In this document: positions 51,882 through 59,706 of the stretch, in pieces
Layout of the letters: the number at the start of each line of letters is the position of its first letter
Numbering within the stretch: position 1 is the stretch's first letter
Origin: JAPOVO01 sp965218195
GTDB lineage: Bacteria; Chloroflexota; UBA11872; VXNJ01
Assembly (NCBI GenBank): GCA_965218195.1
Contig: OZ244593.1
Coordinates: forward strand, 1,302,001 to 1,366,000
Length of the DNA stretch: 64,000 bases
Direction: 5' to 3'
Made by a program: the position numbers and the translations under genes
Notes under the pieces: generated by a model
What the model was told of the DNA's origin: nothing
The model's database searches: none
Seen by the model: only the letters and a program-made list of their open reading frames with translations

Positions 51882-52547
51882 ATGCGTGAGCTCACGCGCT
51901 GGAAACCGGGCGCTCAGATACTTCAGCAGGAAATGTGGGGAGCAAGAATCGGCGCGGCACGACCGGTCACAGTAGTCGAGGATCTGCCCGAGCGTCTTGC
52001 GCTGTACTCGCATCCGAACACCCCGATAGTCTCTTGCGGCGTCGAAAATCGTCGCTCTATCGAACTGTCCCAGCGGATCGATCTGTACCTGGAAATGCTC
52101 GATCCGAGCATGGGTGAGTTCTCAGAACAGGTGTCGCCCAATCAGCATATCCTGACGCTAACGCCTGTCGGAAGCCGGCATTCGATCTGGCTTTTCTGGA
52201 CGGCGGAATGGCGGTTCCAGTCGTGGTACGTCAACTTTCAGTCGCCCGTGCGCCGCATAGCGGGCGGAATCCAGACTCACGACTATGCCCTGGATATGGT
52301 GGTGCGGCCGGATCTGTCGTGGGAATGGAAGGACGTGGACGAGTTCGAGGAGTTGAGCAGCCGGGGATTCTTCACCGGCGAACAGACGGCGTCGATACGC
52401 GCGGAGGCGGACCGGGTGGTCAAGGTCATCGAGAGTTGCAGTCCGCCCTTCCGCGATGGTTGGGAGGACTGGCGTCCCGACCAGAGCTGGCCCGTTCCAC
52501 GCCTTCCCGACAACTGGGCCGAAATCAGCCAGGCAACTGCGCGATAG
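51882..52547 (+). CDS. DUF402-family protein (FomD/nucleoside diphosphatase-like)
   Basis: The 221-residue product has the DUF402 hallmark in its second half: WRFQSWYVNFQSPVRRIAGG, GIQTHDYALDMVVRPD and LSWEWKDVDEFEELSSRGFF. Characterised relatives hydrolyse nucleoside di- or triphosphates or activated phosphonate intermediates with a metal. The first ~60 residues (QEMWGARIGAARPVTVVED) do not obviously belong to that domain and partly follow the remnant upstream, so the true start is not certain. Confidence 0.78.
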   Translation: MRELTRWKPGAQILQQEMWGARIGAARPVTVVEDLPERLALYSHPNTPIVSCGVENRRSIELSQRIDLYLEMLDPSMGEFSEQVSPNQHILTLTPVGSRHSIWLFWTAEWRFQSWYVNFQSPVRRIAGGIQTHDYALDMVVRPDLSWEWKDVDEFEELSSRGFFTGEQTASIRAEADRVVKVIESCSPPFRDGWEDWRPDQSWPVPRLPDNWAEISQATAR

Positions 52548-52618
52548 TCACGCCCGACCGATACGGCGGGCCGGATATTGGGTATGAGCCGCTGCCGTGA
52601 GCTAGCTGTGCGCTTCGA

Positions 52619-54028
52619 TCAGTCTTCGTCGTCGAAAGGTTCGGGCATTAGCACGAATTCAGGATAGGCTTCGATCCCCAGCTCTCCGGCGTCTTGACCC
52701 AACTCCTCGACCTGGCGCGGCACGCGGACCTTGATCGTCATGTCCAGCAGACGCCACAGCACCCATGAGACCGCGAACACGAACGCCCCGACCGCCAGCA
52801 CGCCAACGATCTGGACGCCGAAGCTGGCGCCGGCGGCGATGGAGGCCGCCAGGGTACCCCAGATGCCGGCCACCAGGTGGGCGGGGACCGCCCCAACCAC
52901 GTCGTCGAGCTTGAGCCTTTCAAAGAGCTTGATAGCGGTGGTACACAGAATCGCGCCGATGGCGCCGATGATGATGGCCCAGTAGTGGTCGGTCATAGTC
53001 GGCCCAGCGGTGATGGAGACAAGGCCCGCAATAGCGCCGTTGAGGCCGACGAACAGGTCGATCCGTCCCATGATGGCGCGTGAGACGGCCAGGGCGGCGA
53101 TCACGCCGGCCGCCGCCGCCAGGTTGGTGTTGACGAGCACGTTGCTCATCGCGACCGCGTCGAGCGCGCTGCCGAGCGCGAGCTGCGAACCGCCGTTGAA
53201 GCCGAACCAGCCAAGCCAGAGGATGAAGACGCCGAGCGTAACGACCAGCACGTTGGAGGGCGGCGTGGGCCTGACGGTGCCGTCGCGGCGGAATTTACCA
53301 AGGCGCGGCCCGACCACCAGGATGCCCGCGAGGGCCGCCCAGCCGCCGACGCCGTGCACGATGGTTGAGCCGGCGAAGTCCTGGAACCCCAGCGAGTCCA
53401 GCCACCCGCCGCCCCAGGTCCAGGCGCCGACAATGGGGTAGATGATGGCGGTGAGGAGCAGGGTGAAAAGGAAGAACGACCACATCTTGACCCGTTCGGC
53501 CAAAGCGCCGGAGACGATGGAGGCGGCTGTGGCGACGAACACCATCTGGAAGAACCAGTCGGACATGGTGGAGTAACCGTTGGCAATCACGGCGGAGGCC
53601 GCGTCTTCCTGTCCGCCCAGCAGGGCGATCTCATCGGCTGACGGTCCGTAGAGAAGACTGAATGATCCGATGAAGCCGCCGACAATATCGCCATACATGA
53701 GGTTGTAGCCGATGACGAAGTAGGCAAGCCCGGCTATGGAATAGATGCCGACGTTCTTCAGGCAGATCATGGATGCGTTCTTGGTGCGCACCGACCCGGA
53801 CTCGAGCATGGTGAATCCCGCGCACATCCACATCACCAGCGCGCCCCAGACGAGAAACGAGAAGGTGTTGAGGACGAACATTGTCTCCTCGTCCACCGCC
53901 GCGCGCGCGACAGCCGGCCGGGCTAGCAAAATAATGAGCCCAACGACCCCCGCTACCGCCAAGGCGGCAATGCGGTTGCGCAGAATGGTATTTATGAAGG
54001 ATCCCGAGTTCATTGGCTTACTCAGCAT
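52619..54028 (-). CDS. amt: Ammonium transporter
   Basis: The 469-residue product has a signal-like first helix and eleven Amt helices. It has MCAGFTMLESGSVRTKNA, the first pore histidine in GSTIVHGVGGWAAL, and the second in AVPAHLVAGIWGT. The pore would carry ammonium or ammonia across the inner membrane. A ~45-residue acidic C-terminal tail (ELGQDAGELGIEAYPEFVLM) follows the last helix. No glnK gene is beside it here. The 137-bp upstream region ends at the target site of the IS1595 element. Confidence 0.95.
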   Translation of the reverse strand: MLSKPMNSGSFINTILRNRIAALAVAGVVGLIILLARPAVARAAVDEETMFVLNTFSFLVWGALVMWMCAGFTMLESGSVRTKNASMICLKNVGIYSIAGLAYFVIGYNLMYGDIVGGFIGSFSLLYGPSADEIALLGGQEDAASAVIANGYSTMSDWFFQMVFVATAASIVSGALAERVKMWSFFLFTLLLTAIIYPIVGAWTWGGGWLDSLGFQDFAGSTIVHGVGGWAALAGILVVGPRLGKFRRDGTVRPTPPSNVLVVTLGVFILWLGWFGFNGGSQLALGSALDAVAMSNVLVNTNLAAAAGVIAALAVSRAIMGRIDLFVGLNGAIAGLVSITAGPTMTDHYWAIIIGAIGAILCTTAIKLFERLKLDDVVGAVPAHLVAGIWGTLAASIAAGASFGVQIVGVLAVGAFVFAVSWVLWRLLDMTIKVRVPRQVEELGQDAGELGIEAYPEFVLMPEPFDDED

Positions 54029-54157
54029 GTTTACACCCCTCGATTCCAGCCTGTAAGCGCGCCCAATTTAGCACTCTGTAACCTGTGAATCCAAAGGGAG
54101 CGGCTAGAGCTTTCCAGAAAACAGGGGGTGCTGATCCTGGCCAATTTGATGAATCAA

Positions 54158-54165
54158 TCCGCGAA
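54158..54165 (+). repeat. Target-site duplication, left
   Basis: TCCGCGAA directly precedes the left terminal inverted repeat and is exactly repeated at 56692-56699 after the right one. Eight bp is the usual target duplication of IS1595-family elements. Confidence 0.9.
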
Positions 54166-54203
54166 GGGAATTATATACCTGTGAACACCGGCCTAAGGGC
54201 GGG
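54166..54203 (+). repeat. Left terminal inverted repeat
   Basis: The arm begins GGGAATTATATACCTGTG and continues with ACACCG and AAGGGCGGG; the right arm at 56653-56691 mirrors it with a few differences. Confidence 0.88.
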
Positions 54204-54222
54204 AAGTCGGTAAACTACGGCT

Positions 54223-54537
54223 ATGACACCTATACAGCGCCGTGCCATTATCGGTCTTGAAGATATCCGGGCTATCCGGTTTGTCTGCAATAACTGCCAG
54301 ACTGAAACGTTTATCCCGATTACGGATGATCCTGATAAGGGCTGTCCGCATCTCCCCCTTGAATGCCCGCAGTGCCCAGTCATTCTCTATGACCCGAAAT
54401 ATGGTGACAGTCCGGGTATGCCGGGAGCAATCTGTGAGCAGCAATTGGTCGCTAACTTACGGCGCGTTCTAATTAGGCAAAAGAGCCGTCCGGGCCAGAT
54501 TAGGTTTGAGATAGACGCTGATTGGGAGCGCCAGTAA
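54223..54537 (+). CDS. Small cysteine-rich protein carried by the IS1595 element
   Basis: The 104-residue product from ATG 54223 has two cysteine pairs, FVCNNCQTETFIPI and LECPQCPVILYD, with another Cys in KGCPHLP, which suggests a zinc ribbon. I do not recognise a family. It is the first gene inside the element and reads in the same direction as the transposase, 72 bp upstream of it. A role in transposition or regulation is possible but not shown. Confidence 0.65.
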   Translation: MTPIQRRAIIGLEDIRAIRFVCNNCQTETFIPITDDPDKGCPHLPLECPQCPVILYDPKYGDSPGMPGAICEQQLVANLRRVLIRQKSRPGQIRFEIDADWERQ

Positions 54538-54609
54538 CCACGTTTACGTTGACTTCTAAACCCGTCATAGTGTACACTGCTACTATAAATAGCAGTAAGG
54601 AAGTAGACG

Positions 54610-55578
54610 ATGGCGACGCGACAGAAGGGACCCGGCAAGGCTCACCGCAAGGGACTCTCACTCGTTCGAGCCGTCAAGAAATTCTCCGACGAAACCAAAG
54701 CCGAAGCGTGGTTTGTCGAGCGTCGCTGGCCGGACGGGATCGAATGCCCCTACTGCGACGGCGAGAACGTCAGCCCGCGCAAATCCAAGCGCGTCACGCC
54801 GGTTTACCGCTGCAACCCGTGCAAGCGAGACTTCACGGTCAAGACCGGAACGATCATGCACGATTCCAAGCTCAAGCTCTCGACCTGGGCCATCGCGTTC
54901 TACCTGATGTCCACGAACCTCAAGGGCGTGTCGAGCATGAAGCTACACCGTGACCTCGGCATTACGCAGAAGTCGGCATGGCACCTCGCACACCGTATCC
55001 GCGAAATCTGGGACGACGGTATTGCCCAGTTCGCTGGCCCGGTCGAGGTAGACGAAAGTTACATAGGCGGCAAGGAAGGCAACAAGCACGCCAGCAAGCG
55101 CCTGAATGTTACCGGCACGGTCGGCAAGACTGCCGTAGTAGGCGCGAAGGACCGCAAGACCGGCAAGGTCTCAACTAAGAGCGTTCGTTACGCCGACTAC
55201 GATACTCTCCGAGGATTTATCGCCAGCCGGACGAAGTGGGGCGCGACGGTTTACACGGACCAGAATCCCGTCTACAAGACGCTCCCGAATCACGCCGCCG
55301 TTCAGCACAGCGCTGGTGAGTTCGTACGCGGCGACGTTCACACGAACGGCATCGAGTCGCACTGGTCGATGCTCAAACGCGGGCTGGTCGGGACGTACCA
55401 CCAGATATCGATCAAGCACATTGACCGCTACGTCAACGAGTTCAAGGGCCGCCACAACGTCCGCCCGCATGACACGATTGACCAAATGGCAATCATGGCG
55501 CGGCGCGGACTCGACAAGCGGCTTACTTACGCAGACCTGATCGGGCCGCCAGAGACCCGGCTGAACGTAGGTAGCTGA
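54610..55578 (+). CDS. IS1595-family (ISXO2-like) transposase
   Basis: The 322-residue product has an N-terminal zinc ribbon (CPYCDG...CNPCKRDF at residues ~49-78) and then the DDE catalytic core: VEVDESYIGGKEGNKH with the first Asp, TVYTDQNPVYK with the second, and HTNGIESHWSMLKRGLVGTY with the acidic/Asn motif of the ISXO2 domain. YHQISIKHIDRYVNEFKGRHN ends the core. All catalytic positions are present, so it should be active. It lies inside the element bounded by 54166 and 56691. Confidence 0.95.
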   Translation: MATRQKGPGKAHRKGLSLVRAVKKFSDETKAEAWFVERRWPDGIECPYCDGENVSPRKSKRVTPVYRCNPCKRDFTVKTGTIMHDSKLKLSTWAIAFYLMSTNLKGVSSMKLHRDLGITQKSAWHLAHRIREIWDDGIAQFAGPVEVDESYIGGKEGNKHASKRLNVTGTVGKTAVVGAKDRKTGKVSTKSVRYADYDTLRGFIASRTKWGATVYTDQNPVYKTLPNHAAVQHSAGEFVRGDVHTNGIESHWSMLKRGLVGTYHQISIKHIDRYVNEFKGRHNVRPHDTIDQMAIMARRGLDKRLTYADLIGPPETRLNVGS

Positions 55579-55582
55579 GGCG

Positions 55583-55939
55583 CTAGCTAAAAAAGAGGCT
55601 TATCAAGCCGCTCGCGGCACCGATTAGACCTGCTAGGAGCGCTCCCCAAGCTAGCCGTCGATCCCACTTTTGTTGTGCTCTTATTTCTTGCATATCTATA
55701 TGCTCCCTGGGCGTTAGTCCTGGTACCCACCTTTGGAATTTGGAGCAGTCCCGTTTCTCCGTATGAGTAACTAGGCTGAACGTTTGAACCTCCATGAGAC
55801 AGGATAAACCGCGAAAGCCGGGATCGCTACGGGCGGTTTTGGACGCACTAATCCTCGGGTTGTCAGCCCCGATAATCCGGCTCGGATAGGCCCGCTCTTG
55901 GAGGAATCCGCAATCGGAACAGCGGACTTGGCCGGTCAT
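55583..55939 (-). CDS. Small 'CGFL' zinc-binding membrane protein, element passenger
   Basis: The ATG at 55939 follows GGAGG, so the four-codon upstream extension is rejected; the product is 118 residues. Cysteines lie in RCSDCGFLQ, LSCLMEV and KRDCSKFQRWVPGLTPREH, a pattern that recurs in small uncharacterised proteins of Chloroflexota. The C-terminus is one membrane segment (LAWGALLAGLIGAASGLISL). It converges with the transposase gene with only 4 bp between the stops. Confidence 0.65.
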   Translation of the reverse strand: MTGQVRCSDCGFLQERAYPSRIIGADNPRISASKTARSDPGFRGLSCLMEVQTFSLVTHTEKRDCSKFQRWVPGLTPREHIDMQEIRAQQKWDRRLAWGALLAGLIGAASGLISLFFS

Positions 55940-56073
55940 GCATCCTCCCATAGCCGCTAGGCCGAGGAATCATATCGGATACCCGCCTATCTGCTGGCTT
56001 TCCACCTGTCGTCTTGTTACCGTTTCCACGCTTGAGTAGTTTCCCGCCCGTTTTGCTTGTGAGATGCGGCTTT

Positions 56074-56141
56074 GTGCCCTCTCGCAGCACGCGGGACGAC
56101 TGCTCAAGCAAACAGTCACATCTCATCCTGCGGGAGGGCAC
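56074..56141. repeat. Inverted repeat inside the IS1595 element
   Basis: GTGCCCTCTCGCAG (56074-56087) and CTGCGGGAGGGCAC (56128-56141) form a 14-bp stem with one mismatch around a 40-nt loop. It lies in the 540-bp stretch 55940-56485 that has no convincing gene. It could be a structured RNA, an internal terminal-repeat relic or a control site. Confidence 0.5.
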
Positions 56142-56146
56142 CTGTC

Positions 56147-56263
56147 TTGGACGGCAAAGTTATCATTATCCTGTTTTTGCCGTCGGTAGAGCCACCCGCG
56201 CAAGGTCCGACGGCCCAGGAATCTAGGGAGTTGCTAGCAGCCTTGCGGGAGCGGAAACGGTAG
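56147..56263 (+). other. Possible 38-residue passenger ORF
   Basis: From TTG 56147, after GGGAGG, the frame reads LDGKVIIILFLPSVEPPAQG and TAQESRELLAALRERKR. It has a hydrophobic start and a basic end, but no family is known to me. 56264-56485 holds two similar promoter-like stretches, 'cggtagactaag' at about 56277 and 'cggtagactaaa' at about 56454, each followed by AAGGGAGAA. Confidence 0.3.
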
Positions 56264-56485
56264 GCCAGGGGCTATCCGGTAGACTAAGGCTGCGTCTGCC
56301 GAAGGGAGAACACCCTGCTAGGCTTACGAAGTGACCGCGCTGACCGCCTAAGTTGGTTTTAGACGGCCAAACGGTAGGGCCGCCTGCTTATAGGGTCCTA
56401 CCTGCGCGGTCGCGTTTATTCTCCGCTACTTGGACCGGGAAAGCGACCGGCTACGGTAGACTAAAGAACCAAAGGGAGAATAGGA

Positions 56486-56650
56486 ATGGTCGATAAAGAC
56501 AAGAAGCGGCCGCGAGGCCGCCCGCGTATCCATCCTCTACCGGAGCGCATCGACGCTACTCCCGAAGAGATAGCCGAGGTGGTTCTGCGGATGCCGCCTA
56601 AGTCAGACTGGCGCTATGTGAAGGCGCGGGATTCGGCCAAGTCGGACTAG
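56486..56650 (+). CDS. 54-residue AT-hook-like protein, element passenger
   Basis: From ATG 56486, preceded by AAGGGAGAATAGG, the frame reads MVDKDKKRPRGRPRIHPLPE then RIDATPEEIAEVVLRMPPKS and SDWRYVKARDSAKSD. RPRGRPRIH is an AT-hook, a minor-groove DNA-binding motif, followed by a short helix. It ends 3 bp before the right inverted repeat. Such a protein could help the transposase or the target choice; that is inference. Confidence 0.65.
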   Translation: MVDKDKKRPRGRPRIHPLPERIDATPEEIAEVVLRMPPKSDWRYVKARDSAKSD

Positions 56651-56652
56651 CG

Positions 56653-56691
56653 CCCGCCCCTTTGGGCGGTGTACACAGGTATATAATTCCC
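56653..56691 (-). repeat. Right terminal inverted repeat
   Basis: Read from the right end inward on the minus strand it begins GGGAATTATATACCTGTG, matching the left arm, then differs at a few positions. Confidence 0.88.
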
Positions 56692-56699
56692 TCCGCGAA
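56692..56699 (+). repeat. Target-site duplication, right
   Basis: TCCGCGAA directly follows the right inverted repeat and matches 54158-54165 exactly. Confidence 0.9.
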
Positions 56700-56833
56700 G
56701 AGCAGCGCTCGGGTTGATGCCGGCCGGCGGCAGCCCCGCGAGTGTAATAACCGCCGCAACTCAACGAGAGCAGTCGTGACAATCGAACCGAGGAGTCGCT
56801 CAGGACTAACCGAGTACAGTCTGGGACGAACGG

Positions 56834-58447
56834 CTAACTCATAACCAGCGGGCGTTGCAGCCTGACGGGAATGTCGATGAGGCATGGACGCTCGAGGGCG
56901 AGCGCCTGTTTGAGGGTTTCACCGAGTTGCTCCGGACTGGCGCGCAGGCCGACCGCTCCGAACGATTCGGCGTACTTGACGAAGTCGGGATTGACGAGAT
57001 CTACCTCGTACGCCTGGCTATAGTCGCGCAGGAAGTCCTCCTTGATGGCGCCGTAGGCGTTGTCGTTGAAGATCACTGTCACCACGTTTATTCCAAGCTG
57101 GACGGCCGTGGCGAGCTCCTGGCTGGTGAAAAGGAATCCGCCGTCCCCGGTCAGCGCGACAACGGGTTTGCCGGGGGCTGCAAGCTTGGCGCCCAGCGCC
57201 ACCGGAAACGCGTAACCGAGCGTGCCGAACGCAAGATCGTACAGCCAGGTGCGCGGCTCGTATGCCGGCAGAAACGACCGGCCCCAGTAACCGAGCAGAT
57301 GCGGGTCGGCGGCGATTATGGTTTCGCGGGGCAACGCCTCACGCACCGCGCGCTGAATGCCCATCTCCAGCGGCGCGCGCCGCTCCATCTCGTCCCACAC
57401 GGTTTTGCGGGCGCTCCGGGCGGCGGAAGCCCATTCGCCGCGCTCGCATTGCTTGCCATCCAGGGCCGCGATGAGACCTTGCAAGCCCAGGCGTGCGTCG
57501 GCGTGGATGCCGATTTCCACCGGAAAGTTCTTGCCGGGCTGAGTGGGGTCGATGTCCATGTGAATCAAACGCGACGGAATCGGAATCGACCACTTGGCCG
57601 TGGGAAGATAACCGAATCGCGCCCCCACCGCGAGCATGGCGTCAGACTCGGACATCAGCCGCTTTACGGGCCCCTGGGTCGCCAGGTTACCGACGCATAG
57701 CGGGTGATCTTCGGGAATCGAGCCTTTGCCGCTGCTGGTTGTGATTACGGGCGCGTCGAGCTGTTCGGCGAGCGATCGCAGTTGGTCCCAGGCTCCGGAG
57801 CTTATCGTTCCGCCGCCGGCCCAGATGAGCGGGCGCTCCGCTTCGGCAAGTATGCGAGCCGCGCGCTGGATTTCAGCGACGTCTCCGGCGGGGCGGTCGT
57901 GGGTCTCGGCGGGCAGTATCTCGACTCGGCCTTCGTCGGTGAAGACGTCTACGGGAATCTCGACGACCACGGGGCGGGGGCGGTTGACCTGCGTTCGGCG
58001 AAGCGCTTCGTGGATCGCGGCCGGGATTTCGGCGGGTCCCGACACCTGTTTTGACCACTGCGACAGCCGGGAGAAAACTCCGAACTGGTCCTGGCTCTCG
58101 TGCACTATGCCGCGGTCCTGATAGAGGTATCGGGAGATGTCTTCGGCCATGATGTTGAGCAGCGGGACCGAGTCGCCGTAGGCTTCGCCCATTGGCGTCG
58201 CGCCGTTTAGAGCGCCCGGTCCGGCCGTGCTGAAGAGGGTGGCGGCGCGTCCGGTGACCCGGGCGGCGCCGATGGCCATAAAGCCGGCGCCCTGCTCGTG
58301 CCGCACGAGAATGTGGCGGATCTTGCTCTGCCGCATCAGGCGGCCGTAAAGGTGCTCGGTGTGATAGCCGGGAATGCCGAATACAAGGTCGGTTCCCTCG
58401 GCTATCAGGGACTGGACTACCGCGTCGGATCCGGTCATGAGTGGCAT
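56834..58447 (-). CDS. Thiamine-diphosphate enzyme (acetolactate synthase-like)
   Basis: The 537-residue product has the three ThDP-enzyme domains. The N-terminal part has VFGIPGYHTEHLYG and the catalytic Glu in LVRHEQGAGFMAIG. The central domain includes PLIWAGGGTISSGAW. The C-terminal domain has the cofactor motif GDGGFLFTSQELATAVQLG ending in IFNDNAYG. It resembles the acetolactate synthase large subunit and related decarboxylases and synthases. No small regulatory subunit gene is adjacent, so a branched-chain role is not assured. The start may be at codon 1 or at the Met three codons on. Two iron-box-like sequences lie upstream. Confidence 0.85.
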   Translation of the reverse strand: MPLMTGSDAVVQSLIAEGTDLVFGIPGYHTEHLYGRLMRQSKIRHILVRHEQGAGFMAIGAARVTGRAATLFSTAGPGALNGATPMGEAYGDSVPLLNIMAEDISRYLYQDRGIVHESQDQFGVFSRLSQWSKQVSGPAEIPAAIHEALRRTQVNRPRPVVVEIPVDVFTDEGRVEILPAETHDRPAGDVAEIQRAARILAEAERPLIWAGGGTISSGAWDQLRSLAEQLDAPVITTSSGKGSIPEDHPLCVGNLATQGPVKRLMSESDAMLAVGARFGYLPTAKWSIPIPSRLIHMDIDPTQPGKNFPVEIGIHADARLGLQGLIAALDGKQCERGEWASAARSARKTVWDEMERRAPLEMGIQRAVREALPRETIIAADPHLLGYWGRSFLPAYEPRTWLYDLAFGTLGYAFPVALGAKLAAPGKPVVALTGDGGFLFTSQELATAVQLGINVVTVIFNDNAYGAIKEDFLRDYSQAYEVDLVNPDFVKYAESFGAVGLRASPEQLGETLKQALALERPCLIDIPVRLQRPLVMS

Positions 58448-58528
58448 GGAAGTGCGCCTAGCTGGTGTCTTAAGAGTCGATCGGAGTTATCGGTGGCGTT
58501 GACGGGGAACCTCCAGACTCCGCCGGTC

Positions 58529-58616
58529 TCAGGTTAGCCTAAATCTAACGACCGCCCGCTCCAGCGCGGCTTTCGGATAAGCCGTGCTGAACGAGGATTA
58601 GGTTAGCCGAAAGCAA
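58529..58616. promoter_or_regulatory. Two DtxR/IdeR-box-like sequences
   Basis: CAGGTTAGCCTAAATCTAA (58530-58548) and TTAGGTTAGCCGAAAGC (58598-58614) both carry AGGTTAGCC. The DtxR/IdeR iron box consensus is TTAGGTTAGCCTAACCTAA; the first site matches its left 14 positions with one difference. They lie 80-170 bp upstream of the ThDP enzyme start. The rest of 58448-58800 has no gene. Confidence 0.4.
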
Positions 58617-58800
58617 ACGAGGGCTTTGGGGATTGTCGTGGCGGTAGAGCGATCGTAGCCGCGGCTCGGATCTAAGATCGAGCGAGGGTCTTGCCGCTAG
58701 GGAGCCGGAGCGGCCGGGATGCGGCCAGAGTTGACCACTTAGCCAGCTAGGCCCATAGTGCATACATATCCCCCTGGCTGCTTCTGCGTTTTCGAGGCGA

Positions 58801-58920
58801 ATGAGAGCCAACGTTTATATCGACGGTTTCAATCTGTATTACGGGGCCCTGAAACATACCCAGTACCGATGGCTCAACCTCGCGAATCCACTGTCTCGCA
58901 TATGCTGGACCAGTACATAG
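58801..58920 (+). pseudogene. Truncated 5' copy of the NYN-domain gene
   Basis: From ATG 58801 the frame reads MRANVYIDGFNLYYGALKHT then QYRWLNLANPLSR and stops at 58920. The intact gene at 59029 reads MKTNVYIDGLNLYYGAIRGT then PYKWLDVGKLCSR. The copy keeps the first ~33 codons of the domain and nothing more. An intrinsic terminator lies between it and the intact gene. Confidence 0.85.
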
Positions 58921-58989
58921 AGTTGACCCCCGGGGCCGCCGGGCCGATAGTACACAAGACCCCCCCCAGCCGCTTCGGTTGCTGGGATA

Positions 58990-59022
58990 GGAGCCACCCT
59001 CCGGTGTGGCTCCTCCTTTTTT
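58990..59022 (+). terminator. Intrinsic terminator just upstream of the NYN gene
   Basis: GGAGCCAC (58990-58997) pairs perfectly with GTGGCTCC (59006-59013) around an 8-nt loop, and six Ts follow at 59017-59022. The hairpin ends 7 bp before the NYN start codon, so it would stop transcription entering from the truncated copy, or act as an attenuator of the intact gene. Confidence 0.75.
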
Positions 59023-59028
59023 CCGGGC

Positions 59029-59670
59029 ATGAAAACCAACGTATACATAGACGGCCTCAATCTCTACTACGGTGCGATTAGGGGGACACCGTACAAGTGG
59101 CTGGACGTCGGAAAGCTCTGTTCGCGCGTTCTTCCTCCCTACGCGTCACTCAATCGAATCCGTTACTTCACCGCAGTCGTGAAGTCTCGCCCTGACGATC
59201 CACATGCTCCCGTTCGACAGGCAACACATTTTCGGGCGCTCGGGACGATTCCAAATCTCACTATTCATGAGGGGCAGTTTCGTTCAAACGAGCGCCTAGT
59301 GCGGCTTGTTCACCCTATCGAGGGTCTGGGCAGGACGACTATCAAGCGAGCACTAGTTCAAAAAGATGAGGAGAAAGGCTCGGACGTCAATCTCGCGAGT
59401 TGGCTTCTCATCGACGGGTTCAGGCGCGACTTCCAATCAGCACTCGTCATTTCCAATGACTCCGATCTCGTGGAGCCGATACGTTTCGTGCGGCAGGAGC
59501 TCCGTCGCGCCTGCCACGTAGTCCATCCGCATCGGCAAGATCTCCAAGAGCTTCGCGAAGCGGCGACAACGTATTCTCGACTTGACGCCAACATTCTTTC
59601 CGAATGCCAATTGGCTCAAACGTTGACTGATTCGGCTGGACGGACTATCACAAAGCCGAAAGACTGGTAG
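59029..59670 (+). CDS. NYN (PIN-like) domain protein, probable ribonuclease
   Basis: The 213-residue product starts at ATG 59029 with MKTNVYIDGLNLYYGAIRG, the NYN/LabA-like (DUF88) opening with its first catalytic Asp. KGSDVNLASWLLIDGF and ALVISNDSDLVEPIRFV carry the further conserved acids. NYN domains are PIN-fold nucleases acting on RNA. The start codon sits 7 bp after a terminator hairpin, so its promoter must be unusual or the hairpin regulatory. The codon use is somewhat less GC-biased than neighbours. Confidence 0.85.
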   Translation: MKTNVYIDGLNLYYGAIRGTPYKWLDVGKLCSRVLPPYASLNRIRYFTAVVKSRPDDPHAPVRQATHFRALGTIPNLTIHEGQFRSNERLVRLVHPIEGLGRTTIKRALVQKDEEKGSDVNLASWLLIDGFRRDFQSALVISNDSDLVEPIRFVRQELRRACHVVHPHRQDLQELREAATTYSRLDANILSECQLAQTLTDSAGRTITKPKDW

Positions 59671-59706
59671 TAGCCGCGGGAATATTGAACATCGCCCAAG
59701 GGGGTC

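Larger units (their letters stand above)
54166..56691 (+). mobile_element. IS1595-family element with passenger genes, 2526 bp, complete
   Basis: The element is bounded by inverted repeats of about 38 bp (54166-54203 and 56653-56691) whose first 18 bases, GGGAATTATATACCTGTG, are perfect, and by an 8-bp target duplication TCCGCGAA. Inside are a zinc-finger-like protein gene (54223), the transposase (54610), a minus-strand CGFL/membrane protein (55583), and a small AT-hook protein gene (56486). The intact ends and perfect duplication imply a recent insertion. It landed between amt and a thiamine-diphosphate enzyme gene. Confidence 0.9.

Noticed and set aside
54166..56691. A CRISPR array or phage origin for the small genes here
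   Set aside because: There is no regular spacer-repeat pattern anywhere in the window, and the IS1595 ends with target duplication explain the block.
56834..57700. A 281-codon + strand frame opposite the thiamine-diphosphate enzyme
   Set aside because: It is antisense to a complete conserved enzyme and has no motif of its own.
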